64,000 nucleotides of DNA, taken from the NCBI GenBank assembly GCA_029204225.1, contig CM055111.1, positions 27,796,340 through 27,860,339 of the forward strand. Reading direction: 5' to 3'. Source of the stretch: Diphasiastrum complanatum. Taxonomy: Eukaryota > Streptophyta > Lycopodiopsida > Lycopodiales > Lycopodiaceae. The translations under genes and the position numbers were made by a program. How positions within the stretch are numbered: position 1 is the first letter of the stretch; every line of letters begins with the position of its first letter. A model generated the notes under the pieces. That model worked only from the letters and a program-made list of their open reading frames with translations. It was not told the DNA's origin and searched no databases. Positions 1 through 12,492 of this stretch are shown piece by piece.

Positions 1-420
1 AATTAGTTCTACCGTTGTTGAGTTTCTTCAATAAATGCTCGATGTCTCTCTGAAAGCTTATTGAATGCCAAAAATATAAGTTGCAACAATCACTGGAGTA
101 TCCTTAAATAGGAAGAATCATTAAAATTGGAGCATAGCATAAGTTAGATGATATGGAGGCAAATTGTCAAAGCAACTACTCCCTAACCCTGGTTCTTTTA
201 GACAAATGTACATTAGTAGTTATTAAAATAGCTAAGTCATTGGCCTTTGGTGACCACTATAAATATGATATATAAACTATAATTAGTTGGCTTGGGGCCT
301 TAGAGCTTGCTTGCCTATGTGTCAAGGTACTCTGCCAAGTGACAAACGTTGGTTGTGCATGAAGTTTGCCATGTGTCGACGTAAGGATGTGTCAGGGTTA
401 TGGGGTGCTTGAGGTTTGGG
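1..420. other. No gene recognised
   Basis: AT-rich sequence without a convincing reading frame or repeat boundary. It probably belongs to the intron or 5' flank of the DUF547 gene further right, or to unidentified transposon remains. Confidence 0.4.
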
Positions 421-488
421 CATATGAGAGCCTAGAAAGAGGAATTCTTTATCGCATATGGGAGCCTAGAAAGAGGAATTCTTTATCA
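421..488. repeat. 34-bp tandem duplication
   Basis: Two adjacent 34-bp copies (421-454 and 455-488) differ at two positions. Each begins with catatg and contains cctagaaagaggaattc. A simple local duplication with no visible function. Confidence 0.8.
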
Positions 489-628
489 CATTATATGCAG
501 CAAAGGTTGAGTAGAGGCAAGGTAGCTAGCTCCTTAGGTTTTTGTGGGTTCCATCTATGTACTTGCTTATAGGAGATGAATAAAATTCGAATTTGGCACT
601 TGTCTGTGGAATCCTTTGTGTGCTTGGT

Positions 629-1458
629 TTAGTTTGAGATTAGAGAGTGTTTGACATTTGGTGTTGGAACAAATGTCAAGTTGAGCTCCAAACAACGATT
701 CTGAGTTTGAAGGTTTGCTGTCCAACGTTGGATTGAAGAAGTGGCTGCTAAAGTTGATGCTATGGAAGTCATTTTGCAACAGATCGTTGGATAGTTGAAG
801 GTTTCTAGACCCCTTAGAATTGAAAATAGTTGGTAGAACAACTATGGTAGTAGCTGAACCTTTGATAAGTGAAAAACAAGTTGAATTCCTTCAAAATTGA
901 GGAAGTTGCCAACAATCAAGGACTTGAAGCCGCCAAACCACACAAGTGCCATTGCGGTACAGAACATGTATGTGGTCAAGAATGCCTTAGAAATGGGAAA
1001 AGGCTTTTCAGATGTGCAGTATTGATGTGCCAATCTATATAAGTTTCCATGCCTCTTGTCGAGTGCAAGGATCTTACTTGTCCTAGCGATAATTCGGGAA
1101 GATTGTTGAAGCCACCTATTGCCTTCAAGAGACTTCTCAACGTTGGTGGAAGAATGTTGACAAGAATGATCTCATGCCTACCACATGGGAAGCATTAAAC
1201 ACAAGTGCATAGAGAACTGAGTTCCATTGGATGAGAAGAACCAAGCTATGCAGGCATGGACCAGTTTGAAGCAAGACAACATGTTTGTGCAAGAGTGTGT
1301 GGATAAGTACCGGGAAACCTTCATGCAGATACCATAGGAGCTACTTGCAGGTATTTCACTTTGTGGAGGGCTTGCGTTAGAGTCTTAGGCCTTTCGTGAG
1401 AACGGAGCAAACTCATAGCCTCCCTAGTGCGGGACAGCTGGCCTTGTAGTATGAAGAT
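629..1458 (+). pseudogene. Ty3/Gypsy gag relic
   Basis: Broken frames on the plus strand read like a plant Gypsy capsid region. An N-terminal stretch (about 735-800) resembles the VDAMEV-type start seen in plant Gypsy gag, and a later stretch (about 1255-1450) includes VQECVDKYRETFMQIP followed by a region rich in aromatic and basic residues. There are many stops and at least two frame changes. About 50 bases near 1020-1075 match a piece of the minus-strand Copia relic at about 10580-10640, so a small Copia fragment may be embedded. The relic appears to resume after the solo LTR at 1951-2060 (MVKKAKVPKALAMRGF). Family assignment is by general resemblance only. Confidence 0.45.
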
Positions 1459-1945
1459 TGTTATGTCCATGTCCTGTATAAGGGAATCGGAATAATTCCT
1501 GACGTGGATAACCGGTCACTTCAGATGTATGTGATTATTAGTTATGCTACATCATTCCGGACGTGGTCGTATCAAGTAATAAATAATCATATGAGGGCCC
1601 TGACCTATAATTGAACATAGGAGCACATGCATGGTGAAGACTGCTTCAATGCAAGAATAGGAGGTCAATAGCTCAATTTAGATTGCATGGGGATCCTAGG
1701 GGGAATATTCTCTCTCTCGAGGAGAATAAGTCCATTGGAAACTCGCCCATCTATCTATTGTGAATTCAGATTCTTGATCTAGTTTCTCCTCCTCTCTCTT
1801 GTGGTCTTCACTATCGCTTGGGGGCTAGATCCAGGAGAAAACTCCAGGAGGGATCTAGGTGGTGGTTTTGCTCCACAGGTGTCCTTTTGGTTGTTGGTTG
1901 TTTTGCAATAGGATCTATTCAGATCTTCATAAGGAGATCATTACA
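1459..1945 (+). mobile_element. Solo LTR, Gypsy family G, target duplication aagat
   Basis: This 487-bp block starts with tgttatgtcc and ends with cattaca, so it has TG...CA ends. It is flanked by the perfect 5-bp duplication aagat (1454-1458 and 1946-1950). A second copy lies at 12008-12492 and a third, inverted, at 46623-47077, where it adjoins a Gypsy integrase/chromodomain relic; that identifies the family. No internal retroelement sequence lies between the duplications, so this is a solo LTR left by LTR-LTR recombination. It sits inside the gag relic of another Gypsy element. Confidence 0.8.
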
Positions 1946-2217
1946 AAGATGGTCAAAAAGGCCAAGGTGCCTAAAGCACTTGCCATGAGAGGATTTTAGT
2001 CTTGGGGAAAGAGAAAGTCCAAAAAATGGAAGGGTCAATCCGGTTGCTATAAGAGAAATGTGGAGCATAAGATTGTTACAATTCTAAGCTAGCTTCTCTC
2101 CCTTTGCCTCTTCGATCATTCTTGTTAACAATGTGCAGTTGCAAGCCTTCCTTGGTCGGGGAGATCAAGACCACATCATTCATCCACATATATAACGATA
2201 TCAAGAGGTCTATGAGC

Positions 2218-3175
2218 CTACATCCTTAAATCCCGTAGCCTCTTAATAAGCATGTGTTGAGGGTCAGAGTCACAGCCATCTTGGAAGTCTACAAAGCAGT
2301 AGTAAACTTGCTCTCTTTTGAACTTGGCCTCTTCAATGAGTGACATGAGGGTGAGGATGTGATTTGAAATGGGATGATGCAACCTGAAACCAGCTTGTCC
2401 AATAGTATGTAGTCGTTGAGACTCTGCCTCTTTGCTCACTAATATTTGGGGAATAGACCCATAAAGCTTAGCCATATTATGTTCAATCATGATGGTTCTA
2501 TAGTTTTCCAGCCTCATGTGGTAATGACTCTTGTGAATGGGGTATATGACATTGTTGCACTAGGAGGAAGGGAAGCCAGTAGTGACTGCAATATTAGGGA
2601 GTGTGGCTATGAGAGAGGATAAGATGCCAACAACATATATGATAAGTTCGGCTTCAAGGTCTTCTGTATCCCTGGTATGCTTGCATTTCAGTTGCTCTCA
2701 ATGCTGTCATGAACCATTTGTGTTGTTAATAGAAAAACTCTGAAGGTATAGAGGGAGTAGTGATAGGTGAAGTAGGGATTATATAGAGAGTGACAGCTTG
2801 TTGGGTCCAAGTATAGACGTTGGTCAAGGGCGATGGAGGTGCCCAAGGGAGAAATTCTTTCCATAAGGACCTGGATGAGGTGTTATCGTATAAGAGTTCA
2901 AGATGCCTCTTGTTTTCAGATTCCATATCGGCTCTCTTCTTGCTAGAAAGTAAGGATTCGGAAACAATATTATTTTTTGATGTCATGGAAGTGTGGGGAG
3001 AAGTCTTATGTGTGGATGACTTGGAGATGGAACTGCTTGCAAACATCGTCATACCAGGTGTTGTGAGGGAATGCAAAATGGGATCTTGGTTTGCACAGTT
3101 TGGTAGGGAAGGCAATGGATGCAGCCGTGTAAAGTGAGGATGAGGGGAAGTGAGCTTGGGTGTCAAGTGAACCAT
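2218..3175 (-). pseudogene. LINE-type reverse transcriptase relic
   Basis: Read on the minus strand, 2517-2218 gives an RT segment with NYRTIMIEHNMAKLYGSI, then GQAGFR, then HILTLMSLIEEA and YYCFVDFQ. That is the order of the N-terminal RT blocks of non-LTR retrotransposons (NYRPI..., GQAGFRxxxST..., CFVDFxKAFD). The next block starts QDGCDSD instead of the usual KAFD, so it is mutated. Upstream, 3175-2726 is an open minus-strand frame that could be the endonuclease-RT linker. Endonuclease catalytic motifs and the RT active site (xxDD) are not visible, so this is a 5'- and 3'-truncated copy. The clade cannot be assigned by eye. Confidence 0.65.
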
Positions 3176-3459
3176 CTTGGAGCATATGGGATAAATGGGA
3201 GCTGAGTGAATTCTGATAAAGAGAGGTCTATGAAGAGCTGAAGGTCTAGTGTGGTTTACGGTTGATGTGTAGGATGGTGACTCAAAGTAAAAATTTTCAA
3301 TGCCTTGAGTTAAGATGGCATCTTCATTCTTTCATTTTCATTGTAAGCTTTCTTCCAACATTTTCTAGCAAGATGACGAGCCTTTACACAATAGTTGCAC
3401 TTACTTTCTCCTTCTTGCATGTCTGCCCCTTGTTCTGGATGAAATTTGTTCTCTTTGCA

Positions 3460-3680
3460 ACATGACCATTTCTTGTCCATTATTGTACCAGTATGCTATG
3501 AAGGCAATCAAGAGAATGCACTATTTCTTGAAGCCTACTAAGACACTGGAGACTTGGACACAAAGAAGTCCATATCAAGCCACATCCGTTTTCGTGTTAA
3601 AGGACCCATTTCATGGAATAGCCAGAAACAGAGTTGTGTTTCCTTGTCCTCTACTGAATCTGAATTCATAACAACCCCTT
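3460..3680 (+). pseudogene. Copia RNase H relic
   Basis: The plus strand carries a short Copia RNase H segment in two frames. One reads AMKAIKRMHYFLKPTKT (the usual HWKAVKRILRYLKGT block), the other DTKKSISSH then KGPISWNSQKQSCVSLSSTE and SEFI (the usual GYxFxLxGxPISWxSKKQxxVALSSTEAEY block). The frame changes at about 3560. No other domain of the element is visible on either side. Confidence 0.7.
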
Positions 3681-4145
3681 CAGGTAGGTCTCTGTGTCAT
3701 AGCTTTTCTCATGAAAGAGCTGCCTTGATGCTCGATATGTCCTTTGTTTGAGCTTTGCTTCCAAAGCTGGAGATAAAATATCGTAGGATTTTGGCAGGCT
3801 GTTAAGCAAGGTCACTAAAGCTGCATCTTTTTCGCTTCACATTCGATCATCACAATTTGGTCTATTGTAGCTTTTAGCTCCATGGAATGGTTGGATATTC
3901 ATTTACCTTCTACAATCTTCAACTCGGTAGTGTTCTCGGATTGGGTTGTCATATCAGGTAGTTACCTTTGAAAAATTGGCAAAACTTTCATCACAGGAAG
4001 GAAAATAACCAGTTAATAAGGCTGCCTGACTCAAATTTTCCTTATTGGTAAAGATATTGTGTCATTCAACCAATTTTTTATTAAATCATTTCTAGTTGAT
4101 CACCTCAATGCTGGGGATGCTAGAATTTGCTGTTCTGATCTCTTG

Positions 4146-4148
<3 letters not shown>
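3681..4148. other. No feature recognised (probable intron)
   Basis: This stretch precedes the (GA)n tract and the splice acceptor of the DUF547 exon. I see no exon with homology to the upstream part of DUF547 proteins here. Confidence 0.4.

Positions 4149-4232
<84 letters not shown>
4149..4232. repeat. (GA)42 microsatellite
   Basis: An uninterrupted GA dinucleotide run of 84 bp, about 40 bp upstream of the splice acceptor of the DUF547 exon, so inside the intron. It creates long Glu-Arg or Ser-Leu frames that are not genes. Confidence 0.97.
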
Positions 4233-4238
<6 letters not shown>

Positions 4239-4271
4239 GTTGTTGCGATGACCTTGACATGTGCATGACAG

Positions 4272-5521
4272 GCCTGGATGTTGGCTCTCCATAAGATCAA
4301 GCTTTCTGATGATGAGCGACGGTTTGCAATTGATAGTCCTGAGCTGCTTATCAATTTCGCACTGTGTTGTGGAGCACACTCTTGTCCTGCGGTATGTTCA
4401 AACTTGAATCTGGTTGTGTATTGATGATTTTCAGTGCTCATCTGTAAACAATTGGGCTGTATGTTTATTACTAGGATTAAGTCTAATCTGATGTAAATAA
4501 CATTTGTTAATATCCTGACGAAATGAGGAAATCAAAGATATGCATGATAGACAATTTGCAGGAGTGGTTTCATGTTTTGCTTTTGGTAGATTGAAGCTTG
4601 AAAGTAACAAATTGTCTATCCCGTTGTATCAAGTATTTTAGCATTGCTTCTATATGCCGAGCCCTACCTCAGCAGTTATAAGTGGAATGCTGAGGGGATA
4701 TTAGAAATGTTTAATGAACCGTTTTCTTGCAAATAGTTTGAAGAACCTGAATTTCAGCAAGTGTCTACTTCATATTACTATTTATTGCAATGAACTTTAT
4801 CGACACCAATCATAGATATACTGACTTCTAGAGAAAAGGACCATGTAAATATGTATGTCCTGCAAGTAATGTGAATTTTTAGACAATTCTATTGTCTGCT
4901 CTATACTGGTGTTTAAAAGGCAACTTCTTTTGTTCACTTAAATTATCGTTGTTGACCGTGGCAAATCACAAAACAGTTTTCGAGTTAAAGAGAGTTATGG
5001 TTTATGGGATGGATTTCACATAAGCTTGAAATTTAAAGCTTTAAAGAAACTCCAAAGCTTTTTGTTGCAAGTAAAATTAGACATTTATGATGCTTCAATA
5101 CAAAATGTATGGGCAGAAAGTCTCAAATTTGTTGCTGAACCATCTAACAAAAGTTATGGACGCGAACAAACTATGCAATACCACTTAAATGTCGACATTG
5201 TTCTCTTCTCAGGTAAGAATCTACACAGCAGAAAACGTGGAGTCAGAGCTTCAAGAAGCACTATACGACTATATTCGCGCTTCGGTTGGAATTTCAATGA
5301 AAGGAAAATTGCTTGTGCCAAAACTTTTGTATAACTTTTTTCAAGATCTTGTTGCTGAAAGTGAGCTTTTGGAGTGGATATGCCTTTATCTTCCAAGCTC
5401 ACAGGTGACTGTCATCCGCGAATGTTTGCGTCACAGAAAACAAGGTTTTTTGAGCACACGCAGTTATTCAATTATTCCATTCGACTTTGAATTTCGCTAC
5501 CTTTTTGTGTTCAGTGCATGA
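4272..5521 (+). CDS. DUF547-domain protein, last two coding exons (gene 5'-incomplete)
   Basis: Two exons encode the C-terminal half of a plant DUF547 protein. Exon 1, 4272-4391, follows an acceptor ending catgacag and reads AWMLALHKIKLSDDERRF, then FALCCGAHSCPA; the donor is gtatgt at 4392. Exon 2, 5213-5521, follows ttctcttctcag in phase 0 and reads VRIYTAENVESELQEAL, ASVGISMKGKLLVPKLL, then PFDFEFRYLF, ending at TGA 5519-5521. The LHKIKLSDDERRF, FALCCG..S.PAVRIYTAENV, ASVGI..KGK and P.DF.FRYLF blocks are the conserved C-terminal blocks of this family as I know it. Upstream exons (usually a coiled-coil N-terminus and the start of DUF547) are not visible in 1-4271 and must lie left of the window or be missing. 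The biochemical function is unknown. Splice sites are canonical and there are no internal stops, so the visible part looks functional. Confidence 0.85.
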
Positions 5522-8500
5522 ACACATTTTGAATAACTTTAATCATGTCATGGCACCAACATTTGAGAATGTGCCATTCTTGTAGATTAAGTATCAAATG
5601 CTAATTGTTGATCGGTGGTAATAATTCCTTCATGGATAAGACGTTGTCAACTTATGTCTTTTCAATGTGGAACTAATTGTCCCATGTACAAATAATTCAT
5701 TGATTTATTGATACAAGTGCATCATCCAATGTTGCTAATCTTGGAACCATTTATGATTATTCATTGCCAAGTTTTAAATTTGGAAGTCGATTTCCAGAAA
5801 TCGCAGCAACTCTTGTGCAGAAATACTGCCAAAAGTATTCATTTTTACTAGGAAAGGGGATGACAGGACCTGCAAGAGGATTGTTGGCTTCATTTGCCCA
5901 TCCTGAAAATACTTATAAGCTACATTTTAAGCTTGTGCGTGCTTTGTTTCCATGCTATGCTTGTAATTAGAAATTCCGCAGAAATTCATGCTATGACACT
6001 CCTGAAGCATCTCATGTAGCCTTTATAATACTCATGCATGAAATTTCTGTACAACTAGTATTAAATTGCTGGATCATAACTCTGCTGTCATAAAAGTTTT
6101 GTCGTGACTCCTCATTTTTGAAGATTAATGACCCAAAGACCACAGCAATCTCATGGAACTTGTTTTTCCTGCTCAGGTTTTTGTATGTCGGGGATAATGC
6201 ATCTTGGATGTCAAACTAACCAACTGAGCCTACCCCTTCAGGATTACGGGGGATAATGAAATGGTTATCCTTTACTGCATAGTCTATATTTTAGAATACA
6301 TAAGATCAGTGTAAGTTCATGCCATCCATGTGGAGGATAGTTCCATCCGTGCAGAGTTTTGATATAATGATATGAAATATTATGAATAAATCTTACTGTT
6401 AAGATTATATGGCCGTGCAGTCATACACTAAGATGGAATTATAGCTTGCCATTATTTTTATTTCAGTCATGTGATGAATATATGAGTGTTCTTGAAAAGA
6501 GCCTTGGAGGTTAATCAAATAATAGGGATGTAAACAGGCGTACAATATTCTAAGTATACATTTTAGAAAGCTTGCAAGAATCAATGACTGTAAATGTGCT
6601 GGCTCATAATGCTGTTTGAAATATTGCAATATATTGCTGCCAAGAAATTCTTAAAGTAGCGGGCTATCTATACAAAAAGTAGGAAGTTCATGCTGGCATT
6701 TTGTTGTTCATGTTCATACTTGTCTGTCATGGACTCGTCTCTAATCCTGCCAACCAGCTGATAAAGAGATGTCTTCACCCCTCAGATTATTCATTTCCAC
6801 AATTTGGGTCACACTTGCATTTATAATTTTATATCATCCTCTCCGTTCTGTCATATTGCAATCATTAATGTACTCTCCCAATGCTCTTTTAATTGGTGAA
6901 AAACACGTTCATCTGCTCCTTATGAAAGAGCAAGTTATTATCAGTCCTATATACTAGCGAGTTATGATTGAGATGAAATGTAGATTTGACGATCCTAAAT
7001 CTTTTTTACCACTTAACCCTTTCTAGTTGCCAATAAAAGATTTATGACAGGCTGTGTCTTCAATATTCTAGATTCTTTTCAGTCTTTTAGTGCCATGGTA
7101 TCGCACATTTTTGTATCTCTTGCATAGTGTCACAAACTTTCTTGGGCATTTTTTTTGGTTTAATTTTTCTCTTGGAATAGCTACGTTAAATTTTGATCAT
7201 GTTTTCATTCTAGGAGACTATCATGATTCATCAAGGTGCATTGCAAGTTTTCTCTTGGACTAGGATAATCGATCATCAAGACTTTACATGATTGACTTTT
7301 CTACCATTTCATATCATTTAAGGGCTAATTAATATCTTCTTGGAATGATGATGCTAATAGAGATGAGACGCGTCTCCAAACACCTCTCTTTTGTTAGCTA
7401 CTACTACCACATTAAGTTGATGGTATTTTACAAGGGGCGTAGATCACAACTTTTCATTAGAATTCTTAGATGTCCAAAAACAGCTAGAGACCGTTGGAGC
7501 CAACATGTGACATTCAACATGTTTATCCACTCCACTTAACTTGAAGTGGGCCAAGTGCTACTTTCAAGCCAAGAATCAACATTTTCTTGTGAGAACATTG
7601 TTCATATAGACAAGCGTGTCAGATTGTCATCTATTCAATATCCGAGTACCAAGAACATCACAAAGTAAAATCTATACATCACTCGGCTCAAACTAATAGA
7701 AAAGAATCATTGACAAAACTAGGTTGCATATGCTGTTGCACATGGTTTACAAATATGAACAGGGCTCAAGCCTTGAAATCACCTACATACTTAAATTTTC
7801 ATATGCCATTGACCATTAAAAGACAATCTTGCATTGATTCTAGGCAAAGGCCAAAAAGTGACCAGAAATGATAGTCTAGCAAGGTTCAAATAGACTTGTC
7901 AAAGTATAATGGTCAAATGCAATAAACGGAAGAGAAAAATATACAACATTATTTAATTTTTTCCCTCAAAGTTTGGTTACCAAGAAAAAAGGATTTGTAC
8001 GTTGAGGTAAGTCTTGATGCTAAGAATTCGTTTCACAGTTCATTACTTTACCTTTAAAGAGAACATTTTGCTGCGTACTTGCTTAATTGTAGATCTACAT
8101 TGGTTGCACAAGAAAAATGAAAGCTAACACTTTCATTGGGATATCCTTAGGCTTTGTGTTAACATGCAAATTAACAGAATCAATATTTGTTACGACCATA
8201 TTAAGTCTAAAATTGAAGAGGCTTTTATCATTCAAGAAAGAAAAGTACTAGATCGAATTATGGTCTAAAGAGCATGTGATTTCCCAAGAACAAGTAGAGA
8301 AGTTTGGCAACTGTCATAAAAATTAGCGAAGAAGCTTTTGGACAAGTTAGTAGTAGAAATCCCCTACCATGACCATATCAAGTTAAACAAGAGTGAGATA
8401 CGTTAAATGAAAGAATGCATAACATTGCAAGTATTCCCTTTCATATTAATAAAGATATTTAAAATTATGCAGTATTAGATATGCAAAAGCAGATAACAAA

Positions 8501-9144
8501 TTAATTATAGTATTAAAACTAGATGATCCCTAGATGATAAGAATAAAAAAGACCCAGTATTACACTCATGAATGGTGGAGCACCTCAAAAATCAAGTGAA
8601 TAGTATATTTCAGTCAAAAATTAATATTTGGTGGTTAGTTGCTTTTGACATAAACTATTTTATTTTCATATATTATTATTATTTTGAATTAAGGTTTTAT
8701 ATTAATAAGTGAATAACCATGGTATCCTGTCATGGGTGCTAAAAAAAACATGATATCATAAAATTATTGAAGACCATATGGATGGGATGCTACTCAATGT
8801 TCCAATAGGAAATTTCAATGTGGGTTTACATTTGGTGAGTTATTCAAAAAATTAAGGTTTATGTTCAGCTAATTCAAGACATCTTTGTATTGCGTGAAAG
8901 TAGCCAAGGATGACCAGACGTACATGAATTTCAAGAGACAAAAAGTGCAAATTGGCAACCAACGTTGTCAATTCCGCTTTAAAATGTACATGTTTGATCA
9001 CTTCATGCCGAGATGAGGTTAATATGTCGGAAAGTGGCATGCAGAAGATAGGTCTAGCTCAAAAAGAAACGAATGAAAATAATTCGAGTGTCTAGAAATA
9101 AAACTTTTCATGCACGGCGGAATAAACTATCTTCGTCTTTCTGA
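5522..9144. other. 3' UTR and intergenic region, nothing firmly identified
   Basis: The DUF547 3' UTR must start here; I could not fix a poly(A) site. An open frame at 5764-5970 (plus) has some coding character (PEIAATLVQKYCQKYSFLL) but no match to a family I know, and may be chance or an alternative exon. The rest is AT-rich and interrupted in all frames; transposon remains without intact motifs are likely. Confidence 0.4.
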
Positions 9145-9553
9145 TGCATGACTACGCCTATCAATTTCAAACAAAACAATAGTGATAGAAATCACGTTTG
9201 AACTTATAGTAACTATCTTTGAAATCACCAGTACTACAGTGATTACGTAGCCAAACAATTAACCATCGAAAAATTATCAGACAAATAATTAGTCGCAAAT
9301 TGTTGTGAAGAAATACAGAAATGCATACATTCTTAGACGAAAGCTGAATGCAAAGAAGAATAGTATTAATTCAATATGAAAACATAACAAAAGTAAATGA
9401 GTACAATAAGTTGCGGATCAAAACCGCGTACTCTATGCTATCTCTGAGTGACTAAAATGAAAGTCTGAATTAAGAGCAGTGCTGATAAGCAGTAGTGCAA
9501 TAACAATCTCTAAAACAACTCTAAGAAGTGAGCTAGAATGCTCAGGAGTGTGC

Positions 9554-9695
<142 letters not shown>

Positions 9696-9766
9696 ACTAA
9701 CTATTCAAATGCTTGATCATCACATTCAACTTCTGATGATGATCGAACTGTATGAATATGAACAAC

Positions 9767-9775
9767 TATTTATAC
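9767..9775 (-). promoter_or_regulatory. LTR TATA box
   Basis: gtataaata on the minus strand, conserved in the sister LTR at 49245-49237. The CT tract begins about 70 bp downstream on the same strand, so it would fall in the transcribed leader. Confidence 0.55.
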
Positions 9776-10108
9776 TAAGAAATTAGGTCGTGAATTGCGA
9801 TCGCCAATTGGTTGGTGATAAGCTAGCATCCATCCGATCCTTGTCATTGATTGCTGATAAGCTGGTCGTAAACGTTCTGTCTGCATAAATGAACCAAAAT
9901 TGTAGCTCTGCACAAATGATAGCCACAGGCAACATTGTCGGGTTTTTGGCGAAAAATGCGAAAGGAGAAGGTGCCCTTACATCTCATTTAGGCCTGTCCC
10001 ACACTTTGCCAAAGTCATTTCCTTAATATTTGAGGCTCTTCTGAAAAAGCAAAAAATGTGACATTGTGATTTTACACGAGATTTTTGTCAGGCGAAAAAT
10101 GCGACATT

Positions 10109-11150
10109 GTCGTAAACATTCTCCCTCGTTATCTAACCTCAGTGCTTTGATTCGTATACCGGTTTGATTCTCAACATGCTCTTTAAATTGTCTGAATTTG
10201 ATGAAAGCCTCTGATTTCTGTTTAATAAAATGAACAATTGTTCTTCAGAAGAATTCGTCAATGAAGGTGATGAAATACTTTGCATCTAGCAATGAGGGAG
10301 TTTGCATAGATTCACATATATCTGTATGAACAACATCTAATAGATCTTTTGCTGCATGCATATGGTTTGATCTAAAAGGAATCCTAGCCTGCTTTCCAAA
10401 GATGCAGCTATGACAGACAGGGAGATCGACCTTACCAGAAGGATAGTCGAGATCAAGAACCATAGATTGTCTGGACATGTTCAATATAGATGCATGATTT
10501 AAGTGTCCTAAGCGATGATGCCATAGTAATGCTTTATTGACTAGAACAGAGGTTTTCAAGGCTTGACTAGACTCAGAATAGCAATATGCCAATCTATATA
10601 AGTAACCCTGCCTCTTACCGAGTGCAAGGGTCTTATTACTCCTATCAACATTTTTGCATTGATCAGATTCAAATTCTACCTTATGACCTAAATCTGTGAT
10701 TCTATTTACTGATAACAGATTTGTAGAGAGTTTAGGAACATATAAAACCTTTGATAGTAATTTGAATTGATCATGCTAGAACCGCAATCTTATAGTACCT
10801 TCACCTTCAATAGTGTAAGTACTATTGTCACCGAGCTGAACAAATTTCTTCGTGCTGTAAGGAGTGTAGGAGTTGAAGATCTCACATTGATTGGTCATAT
10901 GTTGGTCATCCAAAAATGTGCTTTGATCTTTGACCATCAATGCGCCTTCGTCCATTTCGACCTGGGGAGATGATGAAACTGCATTTGCTTGTTGATCAGG
11001 TTGCTTGGCTGCGTTCTTCGCTTGGAGAATTCGACAATCCTTGATCTCATGATTATTGCACTTGCAATACCTGCAAAACATCTTCTTCTTCGATTGTGGA
11101 TTCGATGATTGTTCTTGACCTTGAGTGTATCCAAGACTAGGAGTATACTG
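10109..11150 (-). pseudogene. Copia gag-protease-integrase relic
   Basis: On the minus strand, from right to left: a CCHC zinc knuckle (FCRYCKCNNHEIKDCRI, near 11078-11028), a protease-region remnant ending in GEGTIRLRF, a GAG-pre-integrase segment with LLWHHRLGHLNHASI and a CHSCIFGKQ Cys pair, then the integrase core start (DVVHTDICESM, ITFIDEFF) and further integrase sequence to 10109 (KSEAFIKFRQFKEHVENQ and DNEGE). The protease catalytic Asp region is gone and stops interrupt several frames. Reverse transcriptase and RNase H are missing: integrase joins the LTR directly at 10108/10109. Confidence 0.8.
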
Positions 11151-11160
11151 AATCCTATGT

Positions 11161-12007
11161 ACTGGTCATGGACATGACAATTAAAATGGAACTCATCTCT
11201 TGCATGCTATTACACGAGTGCTCCATTTTGGCAATTCAAAATTTTAAAGTTTTGTCGATAGGTGACCCTTAAATTTGCTCATGGCCCTTCATTTTGTAAT
11301 GAAAGTCTCTATACCTTTGGGCATTTCCTTTAATGTTGACTTTCTCACAAGCTTCTTAACTAACTTGGACAAATATAATTGGCTTTGCAAAGCAAATTGA
11401 AAAAGATGCAAACTCCTCTAATAAGTGGTATGTTGGTAAAAACATCATTTCTAATCCATGAAGTCAAGAGTGAGTTAGAGCTGCACAAATGAGTACATAA
11501 GAAAAGAACAAGGTGTAAAGGATGAATTATACAGAGAGGTCAAGAGTTAATGTGAGCCACACAAATGAGGACATACAAGAGAAAAACAAGGTGATCTCAA
11601 AGATCTCAAAGATCATGAAGATATTTGCTTGCCATGCACGTTGGAAGAAGAAAAGTAATGCAAAGTTGTTTTAAGACTCAAACTCATCTAGAAGAGACAT
11701 TTCATCATCATGATAGCTATTGAAGTGAAGCTAATAATAAGAAAAAGTATAATTATATATCATCCTCTCACCTCGGGTTAAAAGATAAAGCACATCATAC
11801 TTACACACCAGGTTTGGCGGAATTTTTTGTAATATGGAGTGCATAAATATATTTTTTTCTTGAAAATCATGTCTAGAATCCTAAAAATGTCATAAAAGTT
11901 TTAATAAAGTCAAACAACCTAATGTTCAAATTTTTTCCTATTTCAATGACTCAATTTTACACACCTTATAATCATCTGTTAAACATACTGATTTATGAGA
12001 TAATTAA
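11161..12007. other. No feature recognised
   Basis: AT-rich, closed in all frames. Possibly 5' leader or LTR remains of the Copia relic on its left, but I found no matching copy. Confidence 0.35.
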
Positions 12008-12492
12008 TGTTACGTCAATGTCCAATATGTGGGATTTGAAATAATTCCTGACATGGATAGCCGGTACTCCAGTGTATAAGGTTGTTAGTTACGCCACGTC
12101 ATTCCGGGCATGGCCAATAGTGTAATTAATAAACCTATGAGGGCCCAGGTGCTCTAATTGGACCTATGGAGCTTTTGCATGGTGATTGACAGCTTTTGTG
12201 CAAGAATAGGAGGTCAAATGCTTTTGATAGGATTGGAGGGATCCTAGAGGAAATATTCTCTAGCCTTTGGAGATTATATTACCTAGTGGAACTCGCCCAT
12301 CTCCTCATTGTATTTTTTGATTTTAGAAGCCAAGATCCCTTCGTCTCTTGCATTCAATCACCTTCGCTTGGGGGTGACGTGGTTAGGGTTTTGATTAGCC
12401 ATTTCCAGTTGCTTGGGTGGTTTGGCTCCACATGTGTCCTTTTGGTTGCATGTAATAAGATTTGAGAAGATCTTCACTTGGCGATTGTAATA
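12008..12492 (+). mobile_element. Solo LTR, Gypsy family G, target duplication attaa
   Basis: This 485-bp block starts tgttacgtca and aligns with the solo LTR at 1459-1945 (shared aataattcctgac, gttacgccac/gttatgctac, tatgagggccc, gcaagaataggaggtca, agatcttca). It is flanked by attaa (12003-12007 and 12493-12497). Its right end reads ...gtaata rather than ...attaca, a diverged terminus. No internal sequence remains, so this is a second solo LTR of the same family. Confidence 0.7.

Noticed and set aside
4059-4441. Long Glu-Arg / Ser-Leu open frames over the GA tract
   Set aside because: Artefact of a dinucleotide microsatellite; same for 9538-9786, 12930-13154 and 48987-49203.
5764-5970. Possible extra exon of the DUF547 gene
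   Set aside because: The DUF547 reading frame ends at 5521 with the expected C-terminal block, and this frame shows no family match.
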